64,000 nucleotides of DNA from Bradyrhizobium yuanmingense (GCF_029167105.1 NZ_JARFML010000018.1:1-64000); one strand, 5' to 3'. Counted from the stretch's first letter, positions 46,769-55,911 are shown. Numbers and translations: made by a program. The notes: generated from the letters alone by a model not told the origin.

Positions 46769-47188
46769 TCAAGTAATCCGGAACTCGACCTCTATGTTGC
46801 CTCGTGTCGCTCGGGAGTATGGACAAACCTCTTCGTGCGTCACCCTGATCATCTCCTGGATCTCCGCCCTGTCGCGGTTCGGTACTGAAATTTCAAGAAC
46901 AACTGCGAGTTCGAAAAACCCTTCTCCGTTCTTTCCAATCGCTACGTGAGCCGTGACACTCGATTCACGAATTGGCACTTTCCGTTCCCGCGCCACTCGC
47001 ATGAGTGCATTCTCGAAGCAGGCTGCGTAGCCGGCAGCGAACAATTGTTCAGGGTTCGTAGCCACGCCCCCCGGGCCGCCCAATTCCTTGGGGTACGCGA
47101 GTTGCAGATCTAGAACGCCGTCCGACGATTTGACGCTCCCGGCCCGTCCACCCACGGCGGTAGCGGTTGCGGTGTAGAGAGCTTCCAT
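46769..47188 (-). CDS. ohr: Organic hydroperoxide resistance protein Ohr
   Basis: A 139-residue thiol peroxidase of the OsmC/Ohr superfamily. Both redox cysteines are present: Cys57 in FAAGYAACFENAL and Cys122 in EEVCPYSRATRGNIEVEF, the latter being the Ohr-specific C-terminal motif. It reduces organic hydroperoxides at the expense of lipoylated proteins. AGGAG lies 5 bases before the ATG. No OhrR repressor is adjacent; the neighbour is the broken azoreductase gene on the same strand, followed by a LysR gene in the opposite direction, suggesting a former redox-stress or quinone-detoxification group. Confidence 0.93.
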   Translation of the reverse strand: MEALYTATATAVGGRAGSVKSSDGVLDLQLAYPKELGGPGGVATNPEQLFAAGYAACFENALMRVARERKVPIRESSVTAHVAIGKNGEGFFELAVVLEISVPNRDRAEIQEMIRVTHEEVCPYSRATRGNIEVEFRIT

Positions 47189-47233
47189 GAGTACTCCTTG
47201 TCAACGGGAGATGCCTGTGGGTCGTCGAGGCGT

Positions 47234-47868
47234 TCAGAAATCGTCGGCCAGCTCGACCGCCCGCCGTTTGCCTTGAGTTCTTGTCTCCAGATCCACCTCG
47301 GATCCAAGGAGAGTCTTTTCGACGTTGATCTCACCAATGTCCGAGATTCCTATGAACCGGAGCCATAGGTCCATGTAGGGGCGTTGCAGGTCGTAAGACT
47401 CACGTGGAGTGATCGAAGATTCAGAGAGATAGTCGAGACCTCGGGCGTAGACCACGAGGGCCCGTTTGGCCTTCACGAGGCCGCCCATACCACGTTCATC
47501 AAAACTGAAAAGAATGTCCTTTTGAGTGATGAGGTCGATCAGCTGCTTCAATCGATATGGAATGGAGAAATTCCACAGCGGAACCGCAAACACCATCTTG
47601 TCGGCGTTTAAAAAGGGCGCCGCTAGGCGTCGAATGGTGTCCCACGCGGAGGCCTGTTCGTTCGTAGAGGGGTACCCGATAAGCCGGCGTACTTGGCGTT
47701 CAGAGCGGCCTCGCCAAAGGTCGGAAGGTCGAGTGACCAAACGTCTAGCTTCTCAATTTCATCAGAAGGGTTTTTCGAGCGGTAGGTCTCGATGAACGCC
47801 TCGCAAACCTCAATCGAGGCAGAGCGTTGCTTCCGTGGCGATGCTTCGACGTACAGAACCTTGGACAT
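47234..47868 (-). pseudogene. azoR: FMN-dependent NADH-azoreductase, frameshifted
   Basis: Two frames together encode one flavodoxin-like azoreductase. The N-terminal part MSKVLYVEASPRKQRSASIEV (FMN loop, GGAGG before the ATG at 47868) runs to LNAKYAGLSG. It then switches frame to STNEQASAWDTIRRLAAPFLNADKMVFAVPLWNFSIPYRLKQLID, which has the second FMN motif, and continues to the normal end at 47234. The reading frames are offset by what looks like one missing base near 47665-47680, close to a run of Cs. It may be a true mutation or a sequencing error. Everything else, including the length of about 210 residues, is intact. Confidence 0.82.
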
Positions 47869-47961
47869 ATTTCATCCTCCGGCGTCCTTCGTAACGCCGC
47901 CGAATTGACTTAACAAACGAATAAAAAGTGGTACATTGAGCGAAAAAATGGATCAATTGTC

Positions 47962-48807
47962 ATGGCGTTCGAGCCAAGCTTGCTGCGAACCTTCGTCAAG
48001 GTTGCCGAAGGTCGCAGTTTCACACGCGCGGCGGAGGCTTTGAACTCCACGCAATCGACGGTGAGCGCCCAGATTCATCGACTTGAAGCCCAGGCCGGTC
48101 AGGCGCTATTCGAACGCAACACCCGGAATGTGACCTTGTCGCGGGCTGGAGAAACCCTCCTCGGTTACGCGCGAACGATCTTGCAACTGAACGAAGACGC
48201 GCATGCTGCCCTCGTTGGAAGCCATTTCTCGGGGCGATTGAAGATCGGTGTTGCCGAAGATCTCGTCGATGACTGGCTGCCGAAGATTCTCCAACGCTAC
48301 ACTCGCAAGCATCCTGCTCTCGCTCTAGAATTGGAGATCGGCATTGTCACGCAGCTACTTCAGAAACTTGAAGCCCGGGAGCTTGATCTTGCAGTCGGCT
48401 CCATTTGCGACGCGAAAATAGCTGGTTGGCGCCTTTGGCAGGAGCCGCTGGTTTGGGCTTTTGCCGAGAAGCGAAGCTTGCCTGACCCGCTGCCGCTTGC
48501 ATTCTTTCCAGAGCCTTGCCCGTATCGCGAGCTCGCGCTGCGCGCGCTCGCCAAATCGGGCTGTCCTTGGCAGTTTGCGGGCTCGTCTCCGAGTCTCGCC
48601 GGCATGCGCGCTATCGTGAGGGCGGGCCTTGCCGCAACGCCATTGCCGCGCGGATTGGTTGGCGCCGGCCTACGTGTCGTTGACGGGGAGAAAGGCCTGC
48701 CAACACTGCCGGATGTTGAGTATGTTGTCCATATCCGAAGCGACGATCGAAGAGAGGCCGTGACGACGTTGGCGGGCCTTATACGAGACGCGGCCGGTCG
48801 CACGTAA
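47962..48807 (+). CDS. LysR-family transcriptional regulator 2
   Basis: A 281-residue LysR protein with the winged helix MAFEPSLLRTFVKVAEGRSFTRAAEALNSTQSTVSAQIHRLEAQAGQALFER at residues 1-53, then an effector domain from about residue 88 (FSGRLKIGVAEDLVDDWLPKIL). It is slightly short for the family (usually about 300). It is divergent from the azoreductase gene with a 93-base AT-rich gap, the typical arrangement for a LysR controlling its neighbour. With the target gene frameshifted, the regulator may have lost its purpose. Confidence 0.9.
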   Translation: MAFEPSLLRTFVKVAEGRSFTRAAEALNSTQSTVSAQIHRLEAQAGQALFERNTRNVTLSRAGETLLGYARTILQLNEDAHAALVGSHFSGRLKIGVAEDLVDDWLPKILQRYTRKHPALALELEIGIVTQLLQKLEARELDLAVGSICDAKIAGWRLWQEPLVWAFAEKRSLPDPLPLAFFPEPCPYRELALRALAKSGCPWQFAGSSPSLAGMRAIVRAGLAATPLPRGLVGAGLRVVDGEKGLPTLPDVEYVVHIRSDDRREAVTTLAGLIRDAAGRT

Positions 48808-48842
48808 GCACCGGCGCCAATGGTCAGTGACGCAATTTGCAG

Positions 48843-49586
48843 TCACCTGGTTTCTGCTTGTCGACGCGTAAGCCGGGTCGAGTAGGTATATCTTTCGGCT
48901 GGATGTACGCTGAGCGACACCTCAGCCATTTCATTTGAGCTGAAAAAATACTGACGGCGGATCGAGAGCGCGTGTGCGCCCGGTGTGACCTTCAGGGGGT
49001 CAGCCAGGTCGCGGGAAACCCCTACTGCGCTTATATCTTGGCGGATCTCGATGAAGCGGCGGCCCGAAATCTTCTCCACGAGAGTACCGAAGATGTCCGG
49101 ATGGCTGTCCATCCTCGATCGGACCTCCCGGGCAAAAGTGTCGTCTATGTAAACATCGGTCCAGCAGATCGGCTTCGAGTCACCCGGGACCATGCGGAGA
49201 AACGAGATGCGTAGCCAGCGGCGACCGGGCTGGCAGCCGAGCGCTCGCGATAACTTTTCATCCGCGACGATCTCCGAAACGCGCTGAACATGGCGTTCCG
49301 TCTCGACGCCAAACTGCTGAACAGCTTCTATCGATTCGAGGGACTGGGTGAATCCCCTCGCGCTGCCTTGCGGCGAAGATGCCTCGACCCTCGTTCCTGC
49401 GTTTCTCTTTCGGCTGACGATCCCCGAGGCCTGGAGTTCTCGCATCGCGGCTCGCACGGTGGACCGGCTAACAGCGAATTGCTCGGTGAGCTCAAGCTCG
49501 TTGGGTAGCAGAGAGCCTACCGGATATCGACCATCGGCGATAGCTTCCATGAGGGCCCGAGCGACGTGGGCGTAACGCGTGACCAC
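48843..49586 (-). CDS. GntR-family regulator with UTRA domain (HutC type)
   Basis: A 247-residue repressor. The N-terminal winged helix (ARALMEAIADGRYPVGSLLPNELELTEQFAVSRSTVRAAMRELQASGIVSRKRNAGTRV) spans residues about 8-68. The UTRA effector domain follows (WLRISFLRMVPGDSKPICWTDVYIDD and the C-terminal ALSIRRQYFFSSNEMAEVSLSVHPAERYTYS). It is divergent from the lyase pseudogene, whose promoter carries a twin palindrome that this protein most likely binds. It therefore probably controls the whole 49.9-54.8 kb catabolic operon in response to an organic acid or amine. Confidence 0.92.
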   Translation of the reverse strand: MVTRYAHVARALMEAIADGRYPVGSLLPNELELTEQFAVSRSTVRAAMRELQASGIVSRKRNAGTRVEASSPQGSARGFTQSLESIEAVQQFGVETERHVQRVSEIVADEKLSRALGCQPGRRWLRISFLRMVPGDSKPICWTDVYIDDTFAREVRSRMDSHPDIFGTLVEKISGRRFIEIRQDISAVGVSRDLADPLKVTPGAHALSIRRQYFFSSNEMAEVSLSVHPAERYTYSTRLTRRQAETR

Positions 49587-49869
49587 CTGAGGCTCCTATT
49601 CCGCAATACCCTCGGTCATTCAGGCTGAGCTTGGTCGGCCTCGGTCAGTGGCAAGGCGACTATTCTCCCGTCGAATTGGGAGCGCTGCCGCGACTGTTCA
49701 GCATCAATCCAGATAGCAGAGTCGCGGTCGATCGAAATCGCTGTCTCAACCGCCGCTTCGCCAGATACCCAACCCCTTATCGTCGGGCATGCGACCTTCC
49801 TGCCGCGCGGTCGCCTTTGCGTTGATCTCAGTTGACCCCGATCGACCGGCTTCCAGGGCAAAAAGGAGC

Positions 49870-49908
49870 TTGACGAATATGTTCGTACATATTTATATGT
49901 TCGAACAT
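49870..49908 (+). promoter_or_regulatory. Promoter with twin GntR operator
   Basis: TTGACG (49870-49875) and TTATAT (49893-49898) with a 17-base spacer form a good promoter. Two palindromes overlap it: ATGTTCGTACAT (49879-49890) and the perfect ATGTTCGAACAT (49897-49908), centres 18 bp apart, so both lie on one face of the helix. Repressor binding would cover the -10 region and the start. The remaining part of 49587-49869 shows no gene. Confidence 0.7.
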
Positions 49909-49925
49909 ATTTGAAGGACAGAGGG

Positions 49926-50592
49926 ATGGGAAGCACAGTTTTCGATTCCATCTTGTTTCGTGAAATGTTCGGGACTGCCGAAATGCGGGACGTTTTCGCT
50001 GACGACGCCCTGATAGCTCGCTATCTCGAAGCTGAAGTTGCGTTGGCCAGGGCCCAGGCCCGATTGGGCGTCGTGCCTGCCGAAGCCGCTGACGATGCCC
50101 CAAAAGCGCAATCCCATTTCCAGCGAATTGATGCTGGCAGCCGCAAAGGCCGTCCGTCAGCACGTCGCGGCGATGCTGGATGGCATGATCCACGACTTCG
50201 AGCGGGCGACCGGCCCTTGGCATCTCGAATGGATATCATTGCCCGAGAGCTTTCTGTTGACGGCCTCATCTCTCGCCAACGCCAAGTTCATGCTCTCCGG
50301 CCTTCATTTGCACGAGAACCGAATGCAAGAGAACTTGCACTTGACGCACGGCCTGATCGTAGCCGAAGCGGTGATGATGGCCGCCGCGCCCAAGCTCGGA
50401 CGTCAGCGCGCCCATGACCGGGTCTATGAGGCTTGTCGCCAATCGCTGGACGACGGCGGCGATCTCGTCGAGATCCTGTGCGGCATGCCCGATATCGTGG
50501 AAGCGCTGGGCGGACCTGCCGCCGTGCACAGTCGTTGCGATCCGATAAACTATGTGGGTCTCGCGCCGCAGATGGTGGACCGTATGCACTAG
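49926..50592 (+). pseudogene. Fumarase/CMLE-superfamily lyase with large internal deletion
   Basis: The 5' part encodes a normal start (MGSTVFDSILFREMFGTAEM and then FADDALIARYLEAEVALARAQARLGVVPAEAAD), typical of 3-carboxymuconate cycloisomerase/adenylosuccinate-lyase-like enzymes. At about 50095 the sequence jumps, in a different frame, to the family signature TMPQKRNPISSELMLAAAKAV and the C-terminal domain, which runs to a normal stop at 50592. About 200 residues carrying the first two conserved regions are missing, and the frames do not match, so no active enzyme can be made. The promoter and ribosome site (GAAGGACAGAGGG) are intact, so the transcript still serves the genes downstream. Confidence 0.82.
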
Positions 50593-50638
50593 CGGCCTAC
50601 CCGGAACTGAGCTTCAAGAAACGGTAGAGGAGGTGGTC

Positions 50639-51616
50639 ATGAGCAAAATATGGGTCGGTATCGCATTTGCCATCGTCGCCGCGACCGGTGGCTTCGCTTC
50701 CGCCCAGGACTATCCGTCGCGTCACATCACGATGGTCATGCCGTTCTCGGCGGGAGGGCCTGGCGACACGATAGCCCGCCTGCTCGCGCAAGGAATGAGT
50801 ACCTCGTTGAAGCAGCAGGTGATCGTCGATAACACGTCGGGGGCCGGCGGTTCGATCGGCAGCGCCAAGGTCGCCACTTCTCCCGGCGACGGTTATAGCC
50901 TTCTGCTCATCCACATCAGCCATGCGACGAACCCGGCACTGTATCCCCATCTTCGATACGATCCGGTCAAGGACTTCGAACCGATCGGTCTCGTGGTCGA
51001 ACTGCCTTCCGTCTTCGTGGCTAAGAAGGATTTGCCCGCTGCGAGCTTCGCCGACTTGATCGCCTATGTGAAGGCGAACCAGGACAAGGTAACCTACGCC
51101 CATGCCGGAATCGGCTCGGCGGCGCATCTGTGTGGGTTGCTCTTCCAAGCCGCCACAAACACCAAGATGACGCAGATCGCCTATCGCGGCGCAGGGCCTG
51201 CCATGAATGACTTGATGGGTGGGCAAGTCGACCTCATGTGCGACCAGATCGTCAACGTGGTCGGCAACGTGCAGGGAGGAGCGGTCAAGGCTTATGCCGT
51301 GACGGGAGGAGAGAAAGCGGCGGCGCTGCCGTCCCTTCCGGTGGCAAGCGAATTGGGTCTTCCGAACTTTAACTACAAGGTTTGGTACGGCCTGTTCGCC
51401 CCAAAAGGTACACCGAAGCCGGTCATTGACAAGCTCGCCGACGCTCTGAAAGCGGCGTTGGAGGATAGTGTGGTCAAAGAGCGCCTCGCACAGCTAGGCG
51501 CAGAGCCCGTGTCCACCGAACGGGCCAAACCAGGTGCGCTTGCCGAGCACCTCCGGGCCGAAATCGACAAATGGGCGCCGATCATCAAGGCCGCCGGCGT
51601 GACGGGCGCGCAATGA
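50639..51616 (+). CDS. Bug/TctC-family tripartite tricarboxylate binding protein
   Basis: A 325-residue periplasmic binding protein with a signal peptide (MSKIWVGIAFAIVAATGGFASAQ). Family landmarks are DYPSRHITMVMPFSAGGPGDTIAR, VIVDNTSGAGGSIGSAKVATSPGDGY and the AHAGIGSAAHLCGLLFQ segment. Bug proteins bind carboxylates or small aromatic/amide compounds with high affinity. No TctA/TctB membrane genes lie nearby, so it uses a channel encoded elsewhere, as orphan Bug proteins usually do. GAGGAGG precedes the ATG. The stop overlaps the fumarase-like gene (ATGA), so it shares an operon with the organic-acid enzymes. Confidence 0.92.
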   Translation: MSKIWVGIAFAIVAATGGFASAQDYPSRHITMVMPFSAGGPGDTIARLLAQGMSTSLKQQVIVDNTSGAGGSIGSAKVATSPGDGYSLLLIHISHATNPALYPHLRYDPVKDFEPIGLVVELPSVFVAKKDLPAASFADLIAYVKANQDKVTYAHAGIGSAAHLCGLLFQAATNTKMTQIAYRGAGPAMNDLMGGQVDLMCDQIVNVVGNVQGGAVKAYAVTGGEKAAALPSLPVASELGLPNFNYKVWYGLFAPKGTPKPVIDKLADALKAALEDSVVKERLAQLGAEPVSTERAKPGALAEHLRAEIDKWAPIIKAAGVTGAQ

Positions 51617-53070
51617 CGATGTTGGAAAGCCCGGTGCGCATCGAGCGAGATGTATTCGGGGAGATCGATATCCCGGCGGACCGATATTGGGGTGCGCAAA
51701 CGCAACGCGCTCTGGAATTGTTTGCGATCGGGGAAGAGCGGTTTCCCGCTTCTCTGGTGCGCGCCTTCGGACTACAAAAGCTCGCAGCCGCCCGTGCAAA
51801 CCGACGTCTGGGCGCGCTCGACGTCGAGATTGCCGACGCGATCGAGGCCGCCGCTGACGAGCTACGGCAGGGGAAGTTCGATATGCACTTCCCGCTTACG
51901 ATTTGGCAGACCGGATCGGGCACGCAAACGAACATGAATGCGAACGAAGTGATCGCGAACCGCGCCAACGAGCGACTCGGTCGACCGCTCGGAACCAAAT
52001 CGCCAGTGCATCCGAACGATCATGTGAACCGCTCGCAATCTTCGAACGACAGCTTTCCGACCGTGATGCATCTGGCGAGCACGCTTGACTTGCGGGATTT
52101 GCTGATACCTGCATTGATCGAGTTGAGTGCCGCGCTTGCGGCGAAGGCCGCCGAATTCGAAGACGTCATTAAGATCGGTCGAACGCACTTGATGGATGCC
52201 GTCCCCATGACGGTGGGCCAGGCCTTCGACGCCTTTGCGCGGCAAGTTGAAAACGGGATCGGGCGGCTCGAGAATACGCTGCCCCGCCTCGCCCGGCTTC
52301 CCCAGGGCGGGACGGCGATCGGGACAGGACTCAACGCCCCGGCGGGATTCGACGTGGCCTTCTGCGAGGAGGTGAGCGCGCTGATCGGCATGGATTTCTC
52401 TCCGAATCCAAGCAAATTCGAGGGGATGGGTGCTCATGACGCGCTCGCGGAGGTGTCTGGAGCGCTGAACGTCGTTGCGGTCTCTCTCGTCAAGATCGCC
52501 AACGACATTCGTCTTCTCGGCTCTGGTCCGCGCTGCGGTCTTGCTGAGCTCGTCGTGCCCGACGACGGCTTGACCTCGTCCATTATGCCGGGGAAGCGCA
52601 ACCCCACTCTTGCCGAAGTACTCGCGCAAGCGACCTATCAGGTGGCGGGAAATCATGTCACGGTCACGATGGCGGCAGCTGCGGGTACCTTCGAGCTGAA
52701 CGTCGCGAAGCCCGTGATCATCTATAATGTCCTGCAGTCGATCCGCATTCTGGCCGACATCTGTCGAGTGTTCTCCAGAAGGCTTGTGAAGGACCTGGCG
52801 GTCGATCGGGAGCGGCTCGCTGCCAACGTTGCCAATTCCCTCATGCTTGCGACGAGCCTCAATCCGGTTCTCGGATACGACAAGGTAGCTCAGATCACTG
52901 CACGTGCTTCGGAGGACGGTTGTACGCCGCGGGAAGCTGCGCTCGCGCTCGGTCTCCTTTCCGGCGAAGAATACGACCGGCTCACTGATGCGCGGCGAAT
53001 GATCCGGGTGAGCGGGACGGCCGAAGTCGCGGCCGATTGGCGCAGTGGACGGGAAGAGGTGATACCATGA
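51613..53070 (+). CDS. fumC: Class II fumarase-like enzyme
   Basis: A 485-residue member of the fumarase/aspartase superfamily. The three conserved regions are visible: TGSGTQTNMNANEVIANRA, IKIGRTHLMDAVPMTVGQAF and SSIMPGKRNPTLAEVLAQATYQVAGN, the last with the catalytic serine loop. Fumarases usually have GSSIMPGKVNP; here it is TSSIMPGKRNP, a change next to the active-site loop that may alter substrate use. An aspartase or another lyase is possible. It interconverts fumarate and malate by family. The start overlaps the Bug gene and the stop overlaps the FAH-family gene, both as ATGA-type junctions. Confidence 0.88.
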   Translation: MTMLESPVRIERDVFGEIDIPADRYWGAQTQRALELFAIGEERFPASLVRAFGLQKLAAARANRRLGALDVEIADAIEAAADELRQGKFDMHFPLTIWQTGSGTQTNMNANEVIANRANERLGRPLGTKSPVHPNDHVNRSQSSNDSFPTVMHLASTLDLRDLLIPALIELSAALAAKAAEFEDVIKIGRTHLMDAVPMTVGQAFDAFARQVENGIGRLENTLPRLARLPQGGTAIGTGLNAPAGFDVAFCEEVSALIGMDFSPNPSKFEGMGAHDALAEVSGALNVVAVSLVKIANDIRLLGSGPRCGLAELVVPDDGLTSSIMPGKRNPTLAEVLAQATYQVAGNHVTVTMAAAAGTFELNVAKPVIIYNVLQSIRILADICRVFSRRLVKDLAVDRERLAANVANSLMLATSLNPVLGYDKVAQITARASEDGCTPREAALALGLLSGEEYDRLTDARRMIRVSGTAEVAADWRSGREEVIP

Positions 53071-53990
53071 CCATCAACGGGACCAAGGTCTCAAGTCTGA
53101 ACGCTCGCTTAGCCAACCTGCGGGTTGACGGGGCGTTTGCTCTGGGGATTGAGGTAAAAGAGGGCGTCCTCAACTTGTCGGCGACGGCTGCAGCGTACGG
53201 GTTGGCGGCTCCCCACGACGTCGATGATCTTCTGCAGAACCGCCGTGCCTTAGACGTGGGTGCTGTCCTCGACGCCGTCGAACGCGACAAGAGCAAGGCT
53301 ATAATCGTGCCGATCGCGGAGGTCTCGTTCGCGCCTCTGGTAACGCGACCAGAAAAGATCATCTGCGTTGGCTTCAACTATCGCGAGCACGCCGCAGAAA
53401 CGAACACGCCCATCCCGGCTGCGCCACCCTTGTTCAACAAGTTCAACAATGCTCTCAATGGTCACGGGGGAGTTGTGCATCTCCCAACGAGAGTTGCGCG
53501 ACAATTCGATTACGAGACCGAGCTCGTGATCGTATTCGGCGAGGAATGTCGGGACGTTCCGGAATCCGACGCGCTCGATGTCGTGGCCGGCTACGCGACG
53601 GGCAATGACATCAGCGCTCGCGAACTGCAAACCAGGACATCGCAATTCCTCGCGGGCAAGACTTCCGATGGCTTCGGTCCGGTGGGGCCCTGGCTGGTAA
53701 CAAGGGACAGGGTGTCGGATCCAAATGCCCTTCGCCTACAAACTTGGGTGAATGGCAAAGTCCGCCAGGATTGGAATACGCGAGACATGATTTTCAACTG
53801 CAGGCAGTTGATCAGCTATGCATCGGGGATCATGACGATCAAGCCTGGCGATATCCTTTTCACGGGCACCCCTCAGGGCGTTATTTTGGGCGAGAAAGCC
53901 CCCCGAGAGGAGCGACAATGGTTGAAGGCCGGCGATGAGATCGTCTCATCGGTCGAAGGCCTCGGTGAGTTGCGTGTGAGCTTGGCCTAG
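53067..53990 (+). CDS. Fumarylacetoacetate hydrolase (FAH)-family protein
   Basis: A 307-residue metal-dependent enzyme. The FAH core spans about residues 95-300: IICVGFNYREHAAETN, the metal ligands in FDYETELVIVFGEE and the GYATGNDISARELQ block, then GDILFTGTPQGV. Members hydrolyse C-C bonds of acylpyruvates, decarboxylate oxaloacetate-like acids or isomerise homoprotocatechuate products. The N-terminal extension of about 90 residues is typical of the family. Being coupled to a fumarase-like gene suggests that it releases fumarate or a related acid at the end of a degradation route. Confidence 0.9.
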   Translation: MTINGTKVSSLNARLANLRVDGAFALGIEVKEGVLNLSATAAAYGLAAPHDVDDLLQNRRALDVGAVLDAVERDKSKAIIVPIAEVSFAPLVTRPEKIICVGFNYREHAAETNTPIPAAPPLFNKFNNALNGHGGVVHLPTRVARQFDYETELVIVFGEECRDVPESDALDVVAGYATGNDISARELQTRTSQFLAGKTSDGFGPVGPWLVTRDRVSDPNALRLQTWVNGKVRQDWNTRDMIFNCRQLISYASGIMTIKPGDILFTGTPQGVILGEKAPREERQWLKAGDEIVSSVEGLGELRVSLA

Positions 53991-53993
53991 ACC

Positions 53994-54779
53994 ATGCGAA
54001 GGGAAAGCGCAAAAATCGAGCAAATTTTCGTCCTCGACGGCGGAATCGCCAAGGTCGAAGACGGATCGATATATTCGCCCGGCATCAATGTCGGCGTGCC
54101 GATGACGCTGAGTTGCAACGCCTATCTTATCCGCCACAGGGACAATTGGCTCCTGTGGGACACCGGAACGCAAGACGAGCTTGCTCGGGAGCCGGAAGGT
54201 CGCATCGTAGCCCACGGTATCCGCGGAATCGTTCGGAAGACAATGGCCTCCCAACTGGACGAGATCGGCGTGAACGCAGACGACATCGGGATAATCGCGA
54301 TTTCCCATGCTCACTTCGACCATGTGGGCAATTGTCGTCAGTTCCGGAAGGCCAAGTGGGTCGCGCAAAGGGCTGAGTACAAGGCAATGTTCGGCCCGAA
54401 TCCCGAGGAATTCGGTTATCTGCCGGAACTATATGAGACCATGAAGCAGAATGACGTCGAATTGGTGGATGGCGATCATGATGTATTCGGGGATGGCGCA
54501 GTTCGTCTCATCTTCACGCCAGGACATACACTGGGGCATTGCTCGCTCCTGGTCCAACTCCCGGAAAGCGGTCCGATATTGTTAAGCGGCGACGTAGCTC
54601 ACAATCGGGAGAACTTTAAGCACCGTCGTGTACCGTCGTTCAATGCGGATCGGTTGGCAACAGCTGTCTCGATGGACAAAGTCGATGCGCTTCTGAGGGC
54701 CGAGAAAGCGACTATGTGGGTAAATCACGACACCGCTCAGAGCGAGACGCTGGTGCACGCGCCAAAGTGGATTGTTTGA
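53994..54779 (+). CDS. Metallo-beta-lactamase-fold hydrolase (lactonase-like)
   Basis: A 261-residue protein with the zinc motif SHAHFDHVGN, a downstream His in FTPGHTLGHCSLLV, the Asp in LLSGDVAHNREN and a final His in WVNHDTAQSE. The spacing and the N-terminal YLIRHRDNWLLWDTGTQ resemble the N-acyl-homoserine lactonase branch of the superfamily. It may open a lactone intermediate of the pathway or degrade signals. It starts 3 bases after the FAH gene and is the last gene of the operon that begins at the twin operator. Confidence 0.88.
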   Translation: MRRESAKIEQIFVLDGGIAKVEDGSIYSPGINVGVPMTLSCNAYLIRHRDNWLLWDTGTQDELAREPEGRIVAHGIRGIVRKTMASQLDEIGVNADDIGIIAISHAHFDHVGNCRQFRKAKWVAQRAEYKAMFGPNPEEFGYLPELYETMKQNDVELVDGDHDVFGDGAVRLIFTPGHTLGHCSLLVQLPESGPILLSGDVAHNRENFKHRRVPSFNADRLATAVSMDKVDALLRAEKATMWVNHDTAQSETLVHAPKWIV

Positions 54780-54851
54780 TGAAATCGAAATTATGGGTAT
54801 TCTGCCAGTGACGGCGGTAAGGTCCGTCCTCACGCCTCGACAGCGTCCAAG

Positions 54852-55817
54852 GTGCTCTGCTTGACTGCTTATTCGATCTCAAAGGAGAGCTTGACGTGCA
54901 GAAGCGTCGTCCCGTCCGCGCGAAGCACTTCCAGTCGCGATCTGGGCTGGACGTCCTTATTGGTTGATCTCCACGTCGGGCTGAAATCCAACGAACCTTA
55001 TACGTCCATCCGCACGCCGGACGCCAGAATCGGTGTGTCTGTCTCCGGGCGATATTCCTGCGAGTTCTTCAGCCGGAGTCGATGGCGCTTCGATGCGCAT
55101 TCGCCAGGATCCATATGCCTTCACCGAAATGAGCACCAGAGCCGGTACCGCTTTCCTGTTCCGGAGGACAGCGACTTCAAATGGGCAATGATCTATCTGC
55201 CCGTCGGCCAGTTGGCGTCGGCAGCGGAACATCTGCGACGCGCCGGCCAGCCGGATAATCTGCCGACGTTCAATTCGTTGGTGGATCGCGATCCGGCCAT
55301 TGCGCACATCACGGTTGCCCTTCTGCGTGCGATGACGAACGGAGAGGGCAATCTTTACGCGGAGACAGTTGCAGCTTGGTTGGCCGTTCACCTCATCTCT
55401 CGCCATGGATCCGGGGCCTGCATCGAAGATCGTAATGCTGGTGCGATTTCCGACGCGCGGTTAAGTCGGGTAGTCGAGTTCATGTCCGCCCATTTCGCCG
55501 AACCACTTACGCTGGAGCAGCTCGCCGGCGAGGCATGTATCAGCAAATATCATTTTACCCGGCTTTTCAAATCCAAGGTCGGCCAGACACCCTACCAATT
55601 CCTGGCAGATCTACGCATGAATGCTGCCCGGCAAATGTTGATATCGACGGACCTCTCGGTGGCACAGGTGGGTGCTGCCTGCGGCTACTCAACATCACCT
55701 CATTTCTCGGCCGCCTTCACGGCAAAGTTCAGCATGACTCCTTCCGAGTTTCGCGGTTCGCGCTTGGGAATCGCTGAGATGGATGACCCTCGGGCGGATG
55801 ACTCGGCCAACCAATAA
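54852..55817 (+). CDS. AraC-family transcriptional regulator 1
   Basis: A 321-residue protein. The C-terminal double helix-turn-helix spans about residues 205-305 (FAEPLTLEQLAGEACISKYHFTRLFKSKVGQTPYQFLADLRMNAARQML and VAQVGAACGYSTSPHFSAAFTAKFSMTPSEF). The N-terminal part is a cupin-like sensing domain (RFDAHSPGSICLHRNEHQSRY). The GTG start at 54852 has no clear ribosome site, so the true start may be downstream. It lies 72 bases behind the metallo-beta-lactamase gene, on the same strand, and may control it or the aromatic/organic acid operon. Confidence 0.85.
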   Translation: MLCLTAYSISKESLTCRSVVPSARSTSSRDLGWTSLLVDLHVGLKSNEPYTSIRTPDARIGVSVSGRYSCEFFSRSRWRFDAHSPGSICLHRNEHQSRYRFPVPEDSDFKWAMIYLPVGQLASAAEHLRRAGQPDNLPTFNSLVDRDPAIAHITVALLRAMTNGEGNLYAETVAAWLAVHLISRHGSGACIEDRNAGAISDARLSRVVEFMSAHFAEPLTLEQLAGEACISKYHFTRLFKSKVGQTPYQFLADLRMNAARQMLISTDLSVAQVGAACGYSTSPHFSAAFTAKFSMTPSEFRGSRLGIAEMDDPRADDSANQ

Positions 55818-55911
55818 GAAGAAGCCACTTCTCTCAAGGCGCGGTCCGCGCTCGAGCCAGTCAATGCGCATTGTGGGCAGAGCGGTCGTGCCGACGTAAG
55901 GCTACCAGTCT

